64,000 nt of DNA from Cinnamomum chago (GCA_038049695.1 CP142453.1:34998501-35062500), one strand, 5' to 3'. Counted from the stretch's first letter, positions 21,480 through 32,926 are shown. The notes: generated from the sequence alone by a model not told the origin. Numbers and translations are program-made.

Positions 21480-22640
21480 AAAATTAGCAATAAAGCAATA
21501 TAAAAGTAACAATTGACACACTGACTGACATGGATGAAAATCGCGGTCAGTGGCTGTACCAAATGCGAAGTGGCTATAACACTACACTTGAATGCAAACA
21601 AACCTGAACATAAGAGAAAAAAAAAATTAGAATTGAAGAAGCACACACAAAAATGGGAATTTAAGCTGCACATAGTGGATAACATGTCAGCAGTTTACTC
21701 ATGTTAAAGTTGCAAAATATAAAACAGCTTAAGCATTACTAGCATTATAAAACAGTGAGCAAGTTCACAATGCTATCTTTCATCATATGAAGCCAATGTA
21801 TTCAACTAAAACATCATATGGTGTATTGGATCAGTTAAAACACAATACATTCTTTTGTCACAAGTGTCCAACTACAGTTGCATACACTACAAAGAAACCA
21901 CCCACAAACTAGTAATTAAGTCCAAAACTTTCACAGCCTTATGCAGTAACACTACAAGCTTGTATGCATCTCTCACAAACAAACCAAGATGCTATATAGA
22001 TCTAGACTAGAGTATAGTAGTAGTGCCCTATTGCAACAGTGAACTCTTAAAGAAAAGCCAAAATAAAGATTTTATTACCACCATTCAAAAAACATTAAAA
22101 GAAAATGATGGTGCACTTAAAACCTGTTCTCTGAATCTTCATTCCTCTAGGGCCTGTTCGTCTTATGTATGTAAATTCCAATGATTGTATTTCTATAAGT
22201 GGTTAAAAATTAAGAATCATGATTAAGAATACTCAAAATGGATTTGAAATCCAACGACTCTAACTGACAAACTCCTACTACATGCTCTGTTTGTTGTGAT
22301 TGTAAACCTTTCTTTGTTTTAATGAATTTTCTATTATCAAATAAAAAAACTAACGAAGGAATAAAAAAGAGAGAAGAATAAACAAAACAACAACAAATCT
22401 TAAATGAATAAATAAAAACCACATCAGCCTATGAATCATATTTTAAGACCTTAAGGAAAATGGATTCACTTGAGGCAGACAAGATGGAAAACCCATTTCC
22501 TATCCAATGCAGTTGTTGTTTTCTTTCCCAGCTCAAATGGCGGGGCACGAATCAAACAGTCAGTTTTAACAATATATATCCATACTTACAATGATTTAGT
22601 ATGTAAAAACTAAAATTCACAAACACACTAGCCCTGAGAG
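21480..22640. other. Interval between captured TOP1 and upstream exons
   Basis: AT-rich, no recognisable exon. It may be intron sequence from either captured gene; a junction between the two captures should lie here. Confidence 0.35.
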
Positions 22641-22646
22641 CCAAAC

Positions 22647-23339
22647 CTTAGATTGTACAGAATTTGATGGAACAGAAGTCTCTTGATTCTGAGTCCCATC
22701 TCGAGATTCATCTTCTAATGTATGATAAACATCATCACCATGTAACTGCAAATCTGGACAAATGAAACAATGGGTCAACAAAAGATCAAAACTTTTGTAT
22801 AAACAGCAACTTTGTAACTACATTCAATTCTAAAAATTCACCAGATTCATAAACCCTACAAACAATAGCCACATACAAACTCTGAATCCAAAACAATCAC
22901 ACTGCAGAAACCCCAGAAAAATACAGGAATCCCAAACCTAAATCTCGATTCAAAAAAAAAATCATGAAATCAGCATCGAATGCGAAGGCATCAGAAACCC
23001 TAGAAAATGATGGATTGGAGATTGGGAGTGCTTACAAGAGGGATTGAGTTTGGAGAGAGAGGAAGTAGGAGAGGGAAGGAAGAGAGAGATGGAGGCCTTG
23101 TCGAAGAGAAGAGCTCTGGCTCTGAGCTGAAGGTGGAGATGTAATCTGTTGCTGTTGCTGCTGCTGCTGCTATTGCTGTTGTTTAAGAAGAAGAAGAAGG
23201 AGTCCCAAGCAGAGGGAGACGACAGGTAAGGGAGGAAGCTCGCGTAGCTCGACTCGCCGAGCCAAGCTCGCCACGCGCCGCAGCTCTCCAGACGCCGAGC
23301 CAACTCGTAGCTGCGCCCGTCCTCTCCAAGCAACGACAT
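22647..23339 (-). pseudogene. First two exons of a conserved plant protein of unknown function
   Basis: Exon 1 (23339-23036) begins with an ATG and encodes MSLLGEDGRSYELARRLESC, then GAWRAWLGESSYASFLPYLS and LQLRARALLFDKASISLFL. Exon 2 (22753-22647) continues YLQLHGDDVYHTLEDES through TSVPSNSVQSK. The splice sites are good and the two exons join in phase to 137 open codons. I recall similar N-termini (MSLLGEDGRGYELARKLE) in uncharacterised plant proteins but cannot name the family. A Ser/Asn-rich insert (about residues 50-65) comes from a trinucleotide repeat. The remaining exons of the gene are absent, and the topoisomerase fragment comes next. The exons are undamaged, so the 5' part could still be transcribed. 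Confidence 0.65.
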
Positions 23340-23392
23340 TTTCTTCTTCTTCTCTTCAACCAGAGCAGAGCAGAGCGAGAGGGAGAGGAAGG

Positions 23393-23398
<6 letters not shown>

Positions 23399-23448
<50 letters not shown>

Positions 23449-23475
23449 GAGTAACGAGAGGGGGAGGGAGAGGGA

Positions 23476-23505
<30 letters not shown>
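23399..23505. repeat. GA microsatellites in the 5' flank of the captured gene
   Basis: A (GA)n run at about 23399-23443 and another at about 23480-23505 lie in a purine-rich stretch just upstream of the ATG at 23339, as in many plant 5' leaders. They were probably captured with the first exon and its promoter. Confidence 0.85.
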
Positions 23506-23506
<1 letters not shown>

Positions 23507-23754
23507 GGCGTGTCGTGCTGGTGCGGCGGTGGCGTGCTGGTGCTGGTCCGGCAGGAGGGGAGTTCCGTCAGTGCAGAGAGATAGAGAGAGGGAGAGAGAG
23601 AGATCCGAGGACGAGGGGAAACGGGAAACGGGAAAGGGGAAAGGAAACCAGAGCGCGGGAGAAGGAAACCAGAGCGCGGGAGGGCAAGAGGTAAAAAGGG
23701 GAAACGGGAATGGGGAAAGGAAAAGAAGGAAAAAAAAAAAACGTGGGAGCGGGA
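23506..23754. other. Purine-rich GGGAAACGGGAAAGG repeats upstream of captured exon 1
   Basis: Short direct repeats (AACGGGAAAGGGGAAAGG, GAAACCAGAGCGCGGGAGAA twice near 23640-23685). The overlapping plus-strand open frame of Glu/Arg/Gly is low complexity and not a credible protein. The region could hold the captured promoter. Confidence 0.4.
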
Positions 23755-23822
23755 CTTTTTGCGACCGCCATGAAAGTGGTCGCCCGGCTTTTGAGCCGCG
23801 AAAGCTTAATTCTCTAGTAGTG
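23755..23822. repeat. Right terminus of CACTA element 2
   Basis: TTTTTGCGACCGCCATGAAA and a second GTGGTCGCCC core are followed by AGCTTAATTCTCTAGTAGTG, ending at 23822. The next three bases are TTT, identical to the three before 13804. Confidence 0.8.
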
Positions 23823-24373
23823 TTTTAAGGGCAATTCCATATTTCTGATTCTAGTGTGCAGGCTTTGAATCAGAGTTGGACATTGTACCTCGGGGACAGA
23901 ATTTCATCAAAACCACCTGCATGTGGGAAATTATTATCTTTAAGAAAACATCTTAATTGGTGTGCCTTGCCCATTTTCTTTTTGCTTTCTTATTCAATTT
24001 CTCACATTCACTATCATTTACATTTTATACACTAATTATTTATACTAACTGTTTGTTTGATTTTATGATTGCACATTCTTCGCAAGTAATTTTCCCAACA
24101 CCTTCTTCCTGGCTTCTAGCCCAACGCTCTTGCTCTTGCTCTCAAAAGACTCATTTTGTTTGGCCATTGGTGTCTTCCAAGGCCAAAAAAAGGACCCGTT
24201 TGTTTGCTTGGATATGATATACTGAAATTCATCTTAAAATGGGTGGTAAAAAATGAGTAATAAAGAGGCTGGGATGAAGTCCTTAAAAAGGTGATGATTT
24301 AGATGGTACCTTGAATTACCTTGGATTTGATTTAATAAGTTGATAAAGTTTTAAAACTTTAGGTTTCTAGATC
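23823..24373. other. Flank of CACTA element 2, no gene recognised
   Basis: This may be the continuation of the sequence interrupted at 13803. No protein or RNA gene was seen. Confidence 0.35.
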
Positions 24374-24699
24374 GAGGATTTTACAGAAAAAGATCCTAGA
24401 ATTTGGTCATTCTTCACAAAGGATCCCCGCAAGTTGTACAACACAAACTAAGTCTTTCCGCCACTTTTTTATTTTTTTTGAATTTTTTTCTAAGCAATGA
24501 TAGCGTCGCTCTTCACGTTTTCTTTTCCCTCTTCTCCTTCCTATTTCTCGATAGCCCCTACTTCATTTCTCACCAACCCTCCAGGTTTTCCACTATTCAT
24601 ATAGGTGGAAAAACTGTGAATACAAGTATTCCACTATTCATATCGGAGGGAAAACTGCGAATACAAATTTTCCATCGGCTTGAGAATATAGGTTGCCGC

Positions 24700-24731
<32 letters not shown>

Positions 24732-25204
24732 CTCATGGATGGGTTCATGAGTTGAGAGTAAGCTCTACATGACAATGTACGAGCATAAGATTGTTATTGG
24801 AACCATTCTTCCCGTCTCTTTTACTTTTCAAGGTAAATCTTGATAATACAAAAAGAAGAAAGAAATTGTATGTCGGTCAATAGGTAATCTTTTTATAAAG
24901 CACGTGATACTGTTTTTCCATGATGATTGGGAGAAAATGGAGTGGGCCGGGGGAAATAGAGAAATTGGTGAGAGAAGAGGAAAAAATAAGAAGAAAAAAC
25001 AAAGGGAGTTATATGTTTTAAAGAAAAATCACGTACATCGACGCTAGCATTGATCCTATCAGACACGAGCGACGCTAACGTCGTACCCTTCATCATTAAA
25101 AAGAAAAACGGAAGGGTCCTGACAGGTCTCATTAGTGCTATATAATATGTGGGGACCCTTCGCAAGGAATGGCCGAATTCCAACATTTTTCCCATAAAAA
25201 CCTC
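24374..25204. mobile_element. Long-TIR Mutator-like element, copy 1
   Basis: It begins GAGGATTTTACAG at 24374 and ends TTTTTCCCATAAAAACCTC at 25204. The arms are inverted repeats of roughly 150-200 bp containing GGTCATTC-TCACAAAGG, TTGTACAACACAAAC and AGCGTCGCT-type motifs. A (TC)n run lies at about 24702-24726. The interior resembles copy 2 (TTATTGGAACCATT ... AAATCTTGA-AATA). The 9-bp flanks TTCTAGATC and AAGTATCTA do not match, so the target duplication is lost or the ends have changed. Confidence 0.65.
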
Positions 25205-25407
25205 AAGTATCTATAAAGTAATCCCAATCCATGAGAATGCATGCTCAAGTTTCAAGAGAGGTCCTGGGATTAATGCGAGGGCCAGTAACTCTTTAAAGGG
25301 GTTAGTTTGGTAACATAATTTACATATATAAAGGATGCATATGCATATCTGTTGCACACTTTCACGTTTGGTTGCAATTGGTTGACACATCACATACATA
25401 AATTATA

Positions 25408-26335
25408 GAGGATTTTACAGGAAAATTTTCATAATTTGGTCATTCCTTGCAAAGGGTCACCACAGATTGTGCAACACAAACTTGGTCTTCCCACCACATT
25501 TTTATTTTATTTTATTTTATTTAGTTTTTTTTCTAAGCGACGATAGCGTCACTCGGATAAATTTGGACGATGCTAGCGTCACTCCTCCTATCTTCTTCTT
25601 CCTCGTCTCCTTCCTATCTCTCCATATCCCCAATTTCATTTCTCGTCCAACCCACCATCCACAATACTTCCATGATCCTCCAGTGTAGGGAGATGATGAT
25701 TATCACCTCTCACTTTTCTAACTAAATGTCCCAGAATCTCTTGGTTCCTCGATCGAACTTCACCCTTGCAGGCAGCTGCGTGCAATTTATGAATTCTCCC
25801 TACATAATTCAAAAACCAATCGTTGGCACTGGATTTGATGGCTGCAATTGGAGCAAGTCTTAGTTGGGTTATGTTTGGATCTTTCATAATGGATCGTCGT
25901 ATTAGTATTGGAACCATTGTTCTATGTTATGTCTGCCATTTTTTTTTTCTTTCCTGTCTCTTTCACTTTCCAAGACAAATCTTGAGAATATGAAAAGAAG
26001 AAAGAAAGAAACTATATATCGATGAGTAGTAATCTTTTTATATATATGAAGTCTGTGCGACTATTTTTCCAAGATGATTAAGAGAAAATGGAGTGGGAGG
26101 GATAGAGAAATAAGTAGGAGAAGAGGAAGAAATAGAAGGTAGAAGAAACATAAGGAAATCTATGTTTAAGAAAATCGTGCAGAGCGACACTAGCATTGCT
26201 CCTGTTAGACACGAGCATTTAAATAAATAAATAAATAACGAAAGAGGTCCTGACAGACCCCATTTGTGTTGCACAATCTGCGAAGACACTTTACAAGGAA
26301 TGGCCAAATTTCAAAATATTTTTCGTAAAAACCTC
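25408..26335. mobile_element. Long-TIR Mutator-like element, copy 2, with 9-bp target duplication
   Basis: It starts GAGGATTTTACAGGAAAA at 25408 and ends TTTTTCGTAAAAACCTC at 26335. A perfect 9-bp direct repeat TAAATTATA lies at 25399-25407 and 26336-26344, the hallmark of Mutator-superfamily insertion. The inverted arms carry AATTTGGTCATTCCTTGCAA / AAGGAATGGCCAAATTT-type sequence. The interior holds a minus-strand open frame, 25917-25636, of 93 codons with no recognised domain. No MURA transposase is present, so it is non-autonomous. Confidence 0.85.
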
Positions 26336-26630
26336 TAAATTATATCTGAAAATGTGCTCATTTTCATACCAAAATTTTTACACTTAGGACAAATGGAAAA
26401 AGGAATCACACAAGCGTATAAATGTTGGTGCTACAATACTCTGAGCGTCAGTTGTAGTGTCACCTTTTTTTATCATTATGGGCCCTATTTTTAATATTTG
26501 AACGTTCATCATCTTAGGAAAGCCAAACATGACCAAGATATCAAATTTCAAGTGTTAAATCATCATGAATTTTGAGATATATGGAAAACAATTCAGACCC
26601 TAAAATCTGCCATTCTAGATACAAAAACTC

Positions 26631-26786
26631 TACCTGGACAAACTTTTTGGCCAGAATTTTGGACAACGCCTATGATATCCCTTGAATATCATAGGAATAT
26701 TCGAGGGATATCATAGGGGTTGTCCGGATATTCAAGGGATATCATAGGGGTTGTCTAAAATTCTGGCCAAAAAGTTTATCCAGGTA
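26631..26786. mobile_element. TA-flanked hairpin MITE
   Basis: Near-perfect inverted repeat: TACCTGGACAAACTTTTTGG... on the left and ...CCAAAAAGTTTATCCAGGTA on the right, arms of about 37 bp. The centre contains repeated GATATCATAGGGGTTGTC units. TA at both ends would fit the TA duplication of Tc1/mariner (Stowaway-like) elements. Confidence 0.75.
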
Positions 26787-26789
26787 GCA

Positions 26790-28745
26790 CCACTGTTCTA
26801 GATATTTGAGGAGCTCGTGGTATTGACAGCAAGTCGGTATGTTTGGCCATTTGGGCCAAGTCAATATGAAGTCGACTGGTTAGGAAGTTTCCCATTTGGG
26901 TCGAGCTTGGATGGATATGTTTGCTTATCATTCAAGAAGGGGTTGAGATCGAGTCAGTTAGAATTCATTGGGATTGAGGACCCTAAGGCAAGGTGGGGGG
27001 GACTGGTGGGGCCAACTTAGATGCTTGCTTGTAAGTGGGGGTAGGGATGATAAAAAGGTCTCACCATATGTAAGGGCCAGGACGAAATGAGCTCCTTGAC
27101 GTAACCTTACCCTTGATCAAATAGTCTTAAATCTTGATGGCCGGTTAAAAATAGATTTATTTAAATAAGCTAGACTACTAGATTTTTAGAATTTTTTAGG
27201 ATGCACATGTGCGACAAATAGATTTTTCAATAAAGAGGGAAATTGTTTTAGTTTCCATGCAGCCCACTATTTCATTATTTGGTGCATTATATTTTTATTG
27301 TGCAAAAGGGAAAAAATGAATTATTCTTTCTTAATAGAGGGGATTTCGATTTCCTATAAGATGGATAGGAATGCAGGATTCATCTTTCCCACAAAAATAG
27401 AAGTCCTCTATTAGCGGAATCCTCCCATTGCACAAACAAGTCCTTGATGAATGAGCACTTATGTTTTGTTGTTACTTGTAATTGGTTTAAGTTTATAAAC
27501 TTTTGAGTGTTACATGGTTTTTTTTTTTTTAATTGTATGCAATTGCTTAGGAAAGTGTAAGGGAAATTAATTATGTCAATTTCGGATTTGCAATAGCTCC
27601 TATAAATTGATCAGGTATGTTTTTCGCCCAATTCTAATTGATTAATTGAATTTGAAGTTCCTTGATTGCATTATCAATAAGACCTTTTTTTTTTTTTTGG
27701 GTTATTGAGATCAAGAGAACAAGTTTTTTCTCCTGAATCTCCATCTTCTTTCTCCATTGTGCTATCAAGATTTTATTTGAGATTGGATCCAACGATTAGT
27801 AAAGGTACACAAAATGAGTCTTGACTAGGGCTGATGTCAGTCCAAGGTACACTAATTAGATTTGGGTTTAAGTGGGCCCAAAGAGATGGACTTCACATAC
27901 AGGGTGCTCATAGGAGAAAAAAATTCAGACCATAAGATTATAGATTCCATACTGCTTAAAGATGGGAATATACATTTATGTTAATTCCCATCATGTGGTT
28001 CTCTTTTTCAGAAGGAAAAAAAATATAATCCACAAAAGTTAGCTTTTCAACATTTTCCTTGCGTGTATGGATAAATTCTTCCTGTCCTTTGCATACTGCG
28101 CATCAGTGTCGTTTTTCACGCCTGACCTGATGAAATTCAAGGGGTCCTCAGTCCTCACCTTTGGAGAAGGTTCAGATGTGCAAAGGAAAAAAAGTTTTCC
28201 CATATATACCTTGATTCAATTATTTTTTTACTCATTTTATTTTCCTCATCACTTTTTCATGTTTTGCATTTCATATGAATTTCATTTTCTTATCTAATTA
28301 ATTCAGTTTTTCATTTTAAAAATAAGATTCTCTACTCTTTTCTTAGAATTTCATGAAAATTTCAAAACAGAGCTTTAAGTTTCTTCTCTTGTCCACCTGT
28401 GTTCTTTTTCATTTTCACATGTTTTTGGGAAAGATTATTATAATTTCTTCTTCTACTATTTTTGCTATTAATATTGTTGTTACTAGATTATTACTATACT
28501 ATTTTATTTATTTCTATGCCTATTGTTCCTGCACTTTGCAAGGGCTTCTCTGCCAGAGTACCAGAAATTTATTTTCAGAATTATTTAATAATAAGCAAGA
28601 ATTAAAGAACAAAGAGGTAAAGAGAACACTTGAAAACATTAGGAAGACATATCCAACCCATCCAAAAGAAAAAAAAAGGGAATAGAGAAATAAAATCTCA
28701 ATAGATCATAATAGTTTTCTAAAGATTTATTGACATTAACTTTAC
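26790..28745. other. Intergenic, no gene recognised
   Basis: AT-rich with poly-T runs near 27518 and 27686. The open frames at 26817-27020, 28067-28297 and 28353-28685 have no recognisable domains and T-rich, hydrophobic composition, so I do not call them genes. Confidence 0.4.
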
Positions 28746-28751
28746 TTTTAG

Positions 28752-29012
28752 AGCATGTTTGGTGAAAGGTGAGGAATCCATAGATCTGAAAATTCCTCAC
28801 TACCTATCACTTTTAAGAATTTGTATAGTTGAAGATTTCACATTGATATCACTATGCATAACTGAGAAAAATTAAATATGAAAATTTGTAAAAGTGAGGA
28901 TTTTCAAATCTTGTGGGGGTGCGGGGTTCAAATCTAATAATCCTATAAAAATTGACGATTTTCATAGGTCCAAATCCTCAGAGATTTACAATTGCTAAAT
29001 ATGGCTTTTCAA
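28752..29012 (-). repeat. Dispersed repeat family, copy in reverse orientation
   Basis: AGAGCATGTTTGG starts a segment that matches, in reverse complement, the repeat at about 43977-44991 and, more weakly, the one at 58560-58790. Shared blocks include AATCCATAGAT, GTATAGTTGAAGATTTCACA and GATTTTCAAATCTTGTGGGG. It ends near 29012. No coding content; probably a MITE. Confidence 0.55.
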
Positions 29013-29159
29013 GACCTTGAGAAAAACTGAAATCTTTTCGTTGAGGATTTAGTGCTAGTTAAGCATTGTTGCAACATTTTGTGGGAAGAGAAAGGCAATA
29101 GTAGCCAGTCAAGAGTGTCCTCCTCAAGTAAGGAGGTTAGGGTTCCAGCTCACATGGTC

Positions 29160-29335
29160 ATAAAACTTTTTTTTTACCCTAGCCAATGGGGCTGGGACCC
29201 AAGAGAGAGCCGCATACACACGAGATGGTAGCTCACCCAAGTAGGAAGGAAGCCCACACAAGCAGGAAAAAAGCTCATACAAGTGAAAAAGGAGCCCGCA
29301 CAAGTGAGAAATGAGCGAGGTAAGAATTGGCGATG
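29160..29335 (-). repeat. SINE-like or related short repeat
   Basis: An eight-T run is followed by ACCCTAGCCAATGGGGCTGGGACCC, then AAGCCCACACAAG-type phrases. The beginning parallels the repeat at 35597 (poly-T then CCCAGCGAAGGGGCTGGGACCC). On the minus strand it would have a 3' poly-A tail. No unambiguous A/B boxes. Confidence 0.3.
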
Positions 29336-29339
29336 CTTA

Positions 29340-30035
29340 CCATATGGTCATAAAACTTGAAAGTATGTTTGTCATTCCAGCTCATGCGGTAAAATTCCTT
29401 TAAAAAAATGTGAGAAAAACATCTAAACGAATTTATCCAAAAAAAAAAAAAAAAAAGAACCAAAATTGGAAGTTATGAAAGATCTAGATTATGCGCCCAC
29501 ATATAAATGATTTATGATTTACTGGTAATTTATAGAACATTAGCATTTTTATTCGCTTAGAATAAATAAAAATTGAATATATAATAATTCTTAGTCAAAT
29601 GAGCTCCACGAAAAATTAAGGAGTTAAGGGGTTAAGGATATAAGGTAGTGAGGCTGATGAGACCTTGATATGAATTATTAGAGTCATTGATACCAAGGTA
29701 TTCATTTTTCACTTTTCCTTGATTTAATTTTCATTAAAAGAAAAACTATTTGATCGTCATTTTCGAATATGCACCTGTGAAAGTTCATTTCTATCCACTT
29801 CTAGAAATACAAGGTGTGAAATTCTTGGACTACATTTTGCTCAAAATCTTTTGATTGATTTTATTGAGAATAACCAATGGCTATTTATAAGAGTACAACC
29901 ATATCTAATCACACTTATAATAAGAAACTTAATCAAACAATAAATAGAAACTAAATCATAGAGGGAGTCAGCCTAATATCATCCAAATCTAATATAATAT
30001 AGCACTTTTTTTTCTACCTTCCAAAGGTTCAGAGG
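29340..30035. other. Intergenic, no gene recognised
   Basis: AT-rich, with a poly-A run at about 29441-29456. Nothing coding recognised. Confidence 0.35.
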
Positions 30036-30039
30036 ATTT

Positions 30040-30702
30040 GTAAATAAGCCCTTTTTATTTTAGTACTTGTAAATAGGCCCCTTTTTTTTATTTTAATACC
30101 TCCCACGTCCCCAAAACCAATAGCCTTTCAATCACCATAAGTTTTAAGAGTGAAATGTTGCCCATCTCTTTATCCCTATATGCATGATTTCAAAAGCTTA
30201 GATTTATTTTCCTCTAAGCTTGTAACATCAGGCTTTACTATAGTACATACATTTAATGGAGAATAACCCTACATAAATCCATTTTTATGAATACAGGGCT
30301 CACTTTTTTAAATTCAAATCGATCATAATGACTATCAATACCTGTACATATAATTGGTTATAATTGATCTTATCCATGCATGCACAACCCACCGTTAGAT
30401 TGATTAAAGTTTCAACATATATGATTAGGCTTCATATGCATGATGACAAAGAATTGGAACTATAAAAGAATAACAATATCATTATGAATACTGACATACT
30501 CATTTTTCTTTAATGGATGTAAGGGCATATCTGTCATTTTTATAAAAACTCAACACAAACCTCATTGTGGTTGCTCATTCTTATAGTTTTTGAGAGATAG
30601 AAGTTGTTAAAATGAAAAACAAGGGGCCTATTTATAAATACTAAAACCACAAGGGCCTATTTACAAATCCTAAAAACCATAGGGGCATATACAAAATCCT
30701 CT
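30040..30702. mobile_element. Foldback element with GAGGATTT...AAATCCTC ends
   Basis: GAGGATTTGTAAATAAGCCC at about 30040 is mirrored by GGGGCATATACAAAATCCTC ending near 30702. Repeated subunits (ACTTGTAAATAGGCCCC left; GGGGCCTATTTATAAATACT and AGGGCCTATTTACAAATCCT right) extend the arms. The ends resemble those of the long-TIR elements at 24374 and 25408. No matching target duplication was found. Confidence 0.5.
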
Positions 30703-31699
30703 ATAATCTAATCTAACATTAATTGATCCTTTCCATATCAACCTTTTCTATAATATTTCGTAATTCTTTCTAAAATATTCTCTAATACAAAGCCTTTAGA
30801 GTTCCTAGATATTCAATTACATGAAATAAACTAGCCCTAAGTGAAAATTAGTTTGAGAAGCTCATTAACAAGTGTGGAGAAACTAGTGCTAACATAAAAC
30901 ATGATTGAAAGCTCCAAGATAGTTGAAGGGTGTTTATTGTTGCAATCACAAGGTTGCAAGTTTGAATCGCACCACTCAGTATTTTAAAAACCAAACCATA
31001 TCAGCCAGTTAAACCAAGCTCGCCTAGAACCAGTACCTTCCATCAATGGCGGACCTGCTAGGATTTTCTTTCGAGGGGCATTGTCACGCCCCCGAACCGA
31101 AACCTCGGGGGCGGGAGATGGGATTAAGCATAAATGTATTTTACTTCTCCCAAGATCCGCGTGTGTGAAGACAACACATTCTGAATATTTTGCGGAAGCA
31201 TTTGTGGCGTTGCGACCCGAAGTCCGTGGCCATCGGATTCCGCGTCGCACTCAACCTTTAGCCCATAGCTATTATATCAAGAATCATATCAGACTGGAGT
31301 AATCATCACAATAATTTACAGAGCTGACAGTAACCGGATATTACATTCCCAAATATGTTCAAGTTACAATTATCAATGTACATTAATTAAGAATCCCAAG
31401 GAAAATGGCTAACAAAAGCCATACAACAATAAGCTATAAACTACTACCCAAATGTGACGTAGCTCCGATGTCAGACTCAATGTCTACATGACATAGCCGA
31501 CAAAACAACCTGCAAGGCATGGCTCCAAAGCCAACAAAACACTCAACTCGGGGCGAATAAATCTGAACCTGAGTACCAAAAGTAGTGGGTCAGACACGAC
31601 GGTCTGGCAGGTGGATGAAAAGATTACAATATAGCGAATAATAATACAAATGATAAATCATGCTATTTGCTCGAAATGCTGCATATAATTATACGGGTG

Positions 31700-32470
31700 C
31701 AAAGTCGGGAATCTCGGGGAAAACTTGTATTCATTTCCAGCACGGGTAAAACATGAACATCTAATAAAACATGTATTCATTTACATCATCTATAATCATA
31801 GATATTTGACAATCGGGTATTCGTCTAAAACATGTATAAATATAGTGGTTTGACAAAACAAACGTTAATTTGAAACTTAAGTAAAACACAAGTATACAAC
31901 AAATCAGGTATCCATAACAGTCTAGCAAAACCAATGTCCATTTGAAACATATGTGAAAATACGGATATTTAACAAACCGGGTGTTCATTTAAAACAAGTG
32001 TAACCCAAGAAATCTGACAAGACTAATGTTCGTTTAAACCTATTCCAAGGTATGGATATTTAAACCAATCGAGTATCATGTAAAATAGGTATAAACATAG
32101 GAATCTGGCAAAACAAGTGTCATCTAAAACATATTTCAAACCATGGATATTTGACAAATCGGGTAATCATTTAAGACGGTATAAACATAGGAATCTCACC
32201 AGCCAAATGTCATTTAAAACAAGGCACGGATATTTAACAATTCAGGTATTCACTTAAAACATGTATAAACATCGGGATCTAACAAAACGAGTGTCGTTTA
32301 AAACGCATTCCAAAGCATGGACATTTAATAACTCGGGTATTCATTTTAAAACATGTGTAATCATATAACTCTAGCAAAAACCATCGATCGTTAGAAACAT
32401 GTGTAAAAGCACGGGTATCCACCCAACCGGCATTCATGTAAAACATGTACGTGTGCAAAGGACATAAAAC
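31700..32470. repeat. Degenerate tandem array inside the solo LTR
   Basis: About ten imperfect units of roughly 70 bp built from phrases such as CGGGTATTCATTTAAAACAT, GTATAAACATAGGAATCT and GGCAAAACAAGTGTCATTTA. Divergence between units shows that the array is old. Confidence 0.75.
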
Positions 32471-32926
32471 AATATAATAGTGACTGGATTTACAATAGAG
32501 AGCATTAACACTTATCTAAATAACAACTTTCATAAAAGCAATGAATCATTTAACTGAAAACAAGTAAGCAATATAAACCATGTCGGGTGTCCAAGGAATC
32601 GGGAACTGGCAAGATGGCAATCACAAGGAGCTAAGTCCTCTATCACCGAAGTGACAAGAGCGGGACGTTGGTCTCAGTCACACAAGGTGAGGAGACTCAA
32701 CGTAAATCATATATACAATAATAAATACACGGGAACGGGACCACGGTAGCGAACCGGGTATCGGGACGGGACCACGACAATAACCGGGTATCGGGATCCA
32801 AACTGCAGCTGGCGGGACGGGAGAGGGATCTCCAAGTCAGTGGATCAGACTGACAAGGTATCCAAGCTTAGTGATGCCGACTCATAGGTTAAAACCAATC
32901 GAGACATATGCAAGTAATCAAGTACA

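Larger units (their letters stand above)
13804..23822. mobile_element. Compound Pack-CACTA element 2 carrying host gene fragments
   Basis: It starts CACTACTAGAAAAACC at 13804 and ends CTAGTAGTG at 23822. Both sides are flanked by TTT (13801-13803 and 23823-23825), matching the 3-bp target duplication of CACTA elements, although a TTT match in AT-rich DNA is weak evidence. The left subterminal region carries the GCGGTCGC array of element 1; the right end has a shorter version. Inside, all on the minus strand, are fragments of a GH19 chitinase, an ARIA-like armadillo protein, an unidentified gene, topoisomerase I and a conserved unknown protein. A further CACTA terminus at 19102, flanked by AGT, lies inside. 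No transposase was seen, so it is non-autonomous. Confidence 0.75.

Noticed and set aside
23529..23828. Plus-strand open frame rich in Arg, Glu, Gly and Lys
   Set aside because: It is a translation of GA-rich and GGGAAACGGG repeats and runs into the CACTA terminus; no domain.
31700..32470. CRISPR-like array
   Set aside because: Units are degenerate, without unique spacers, and lie in a plant LTR; there are no cas genes and CRISPR is not expected in a plant nuclear genome.
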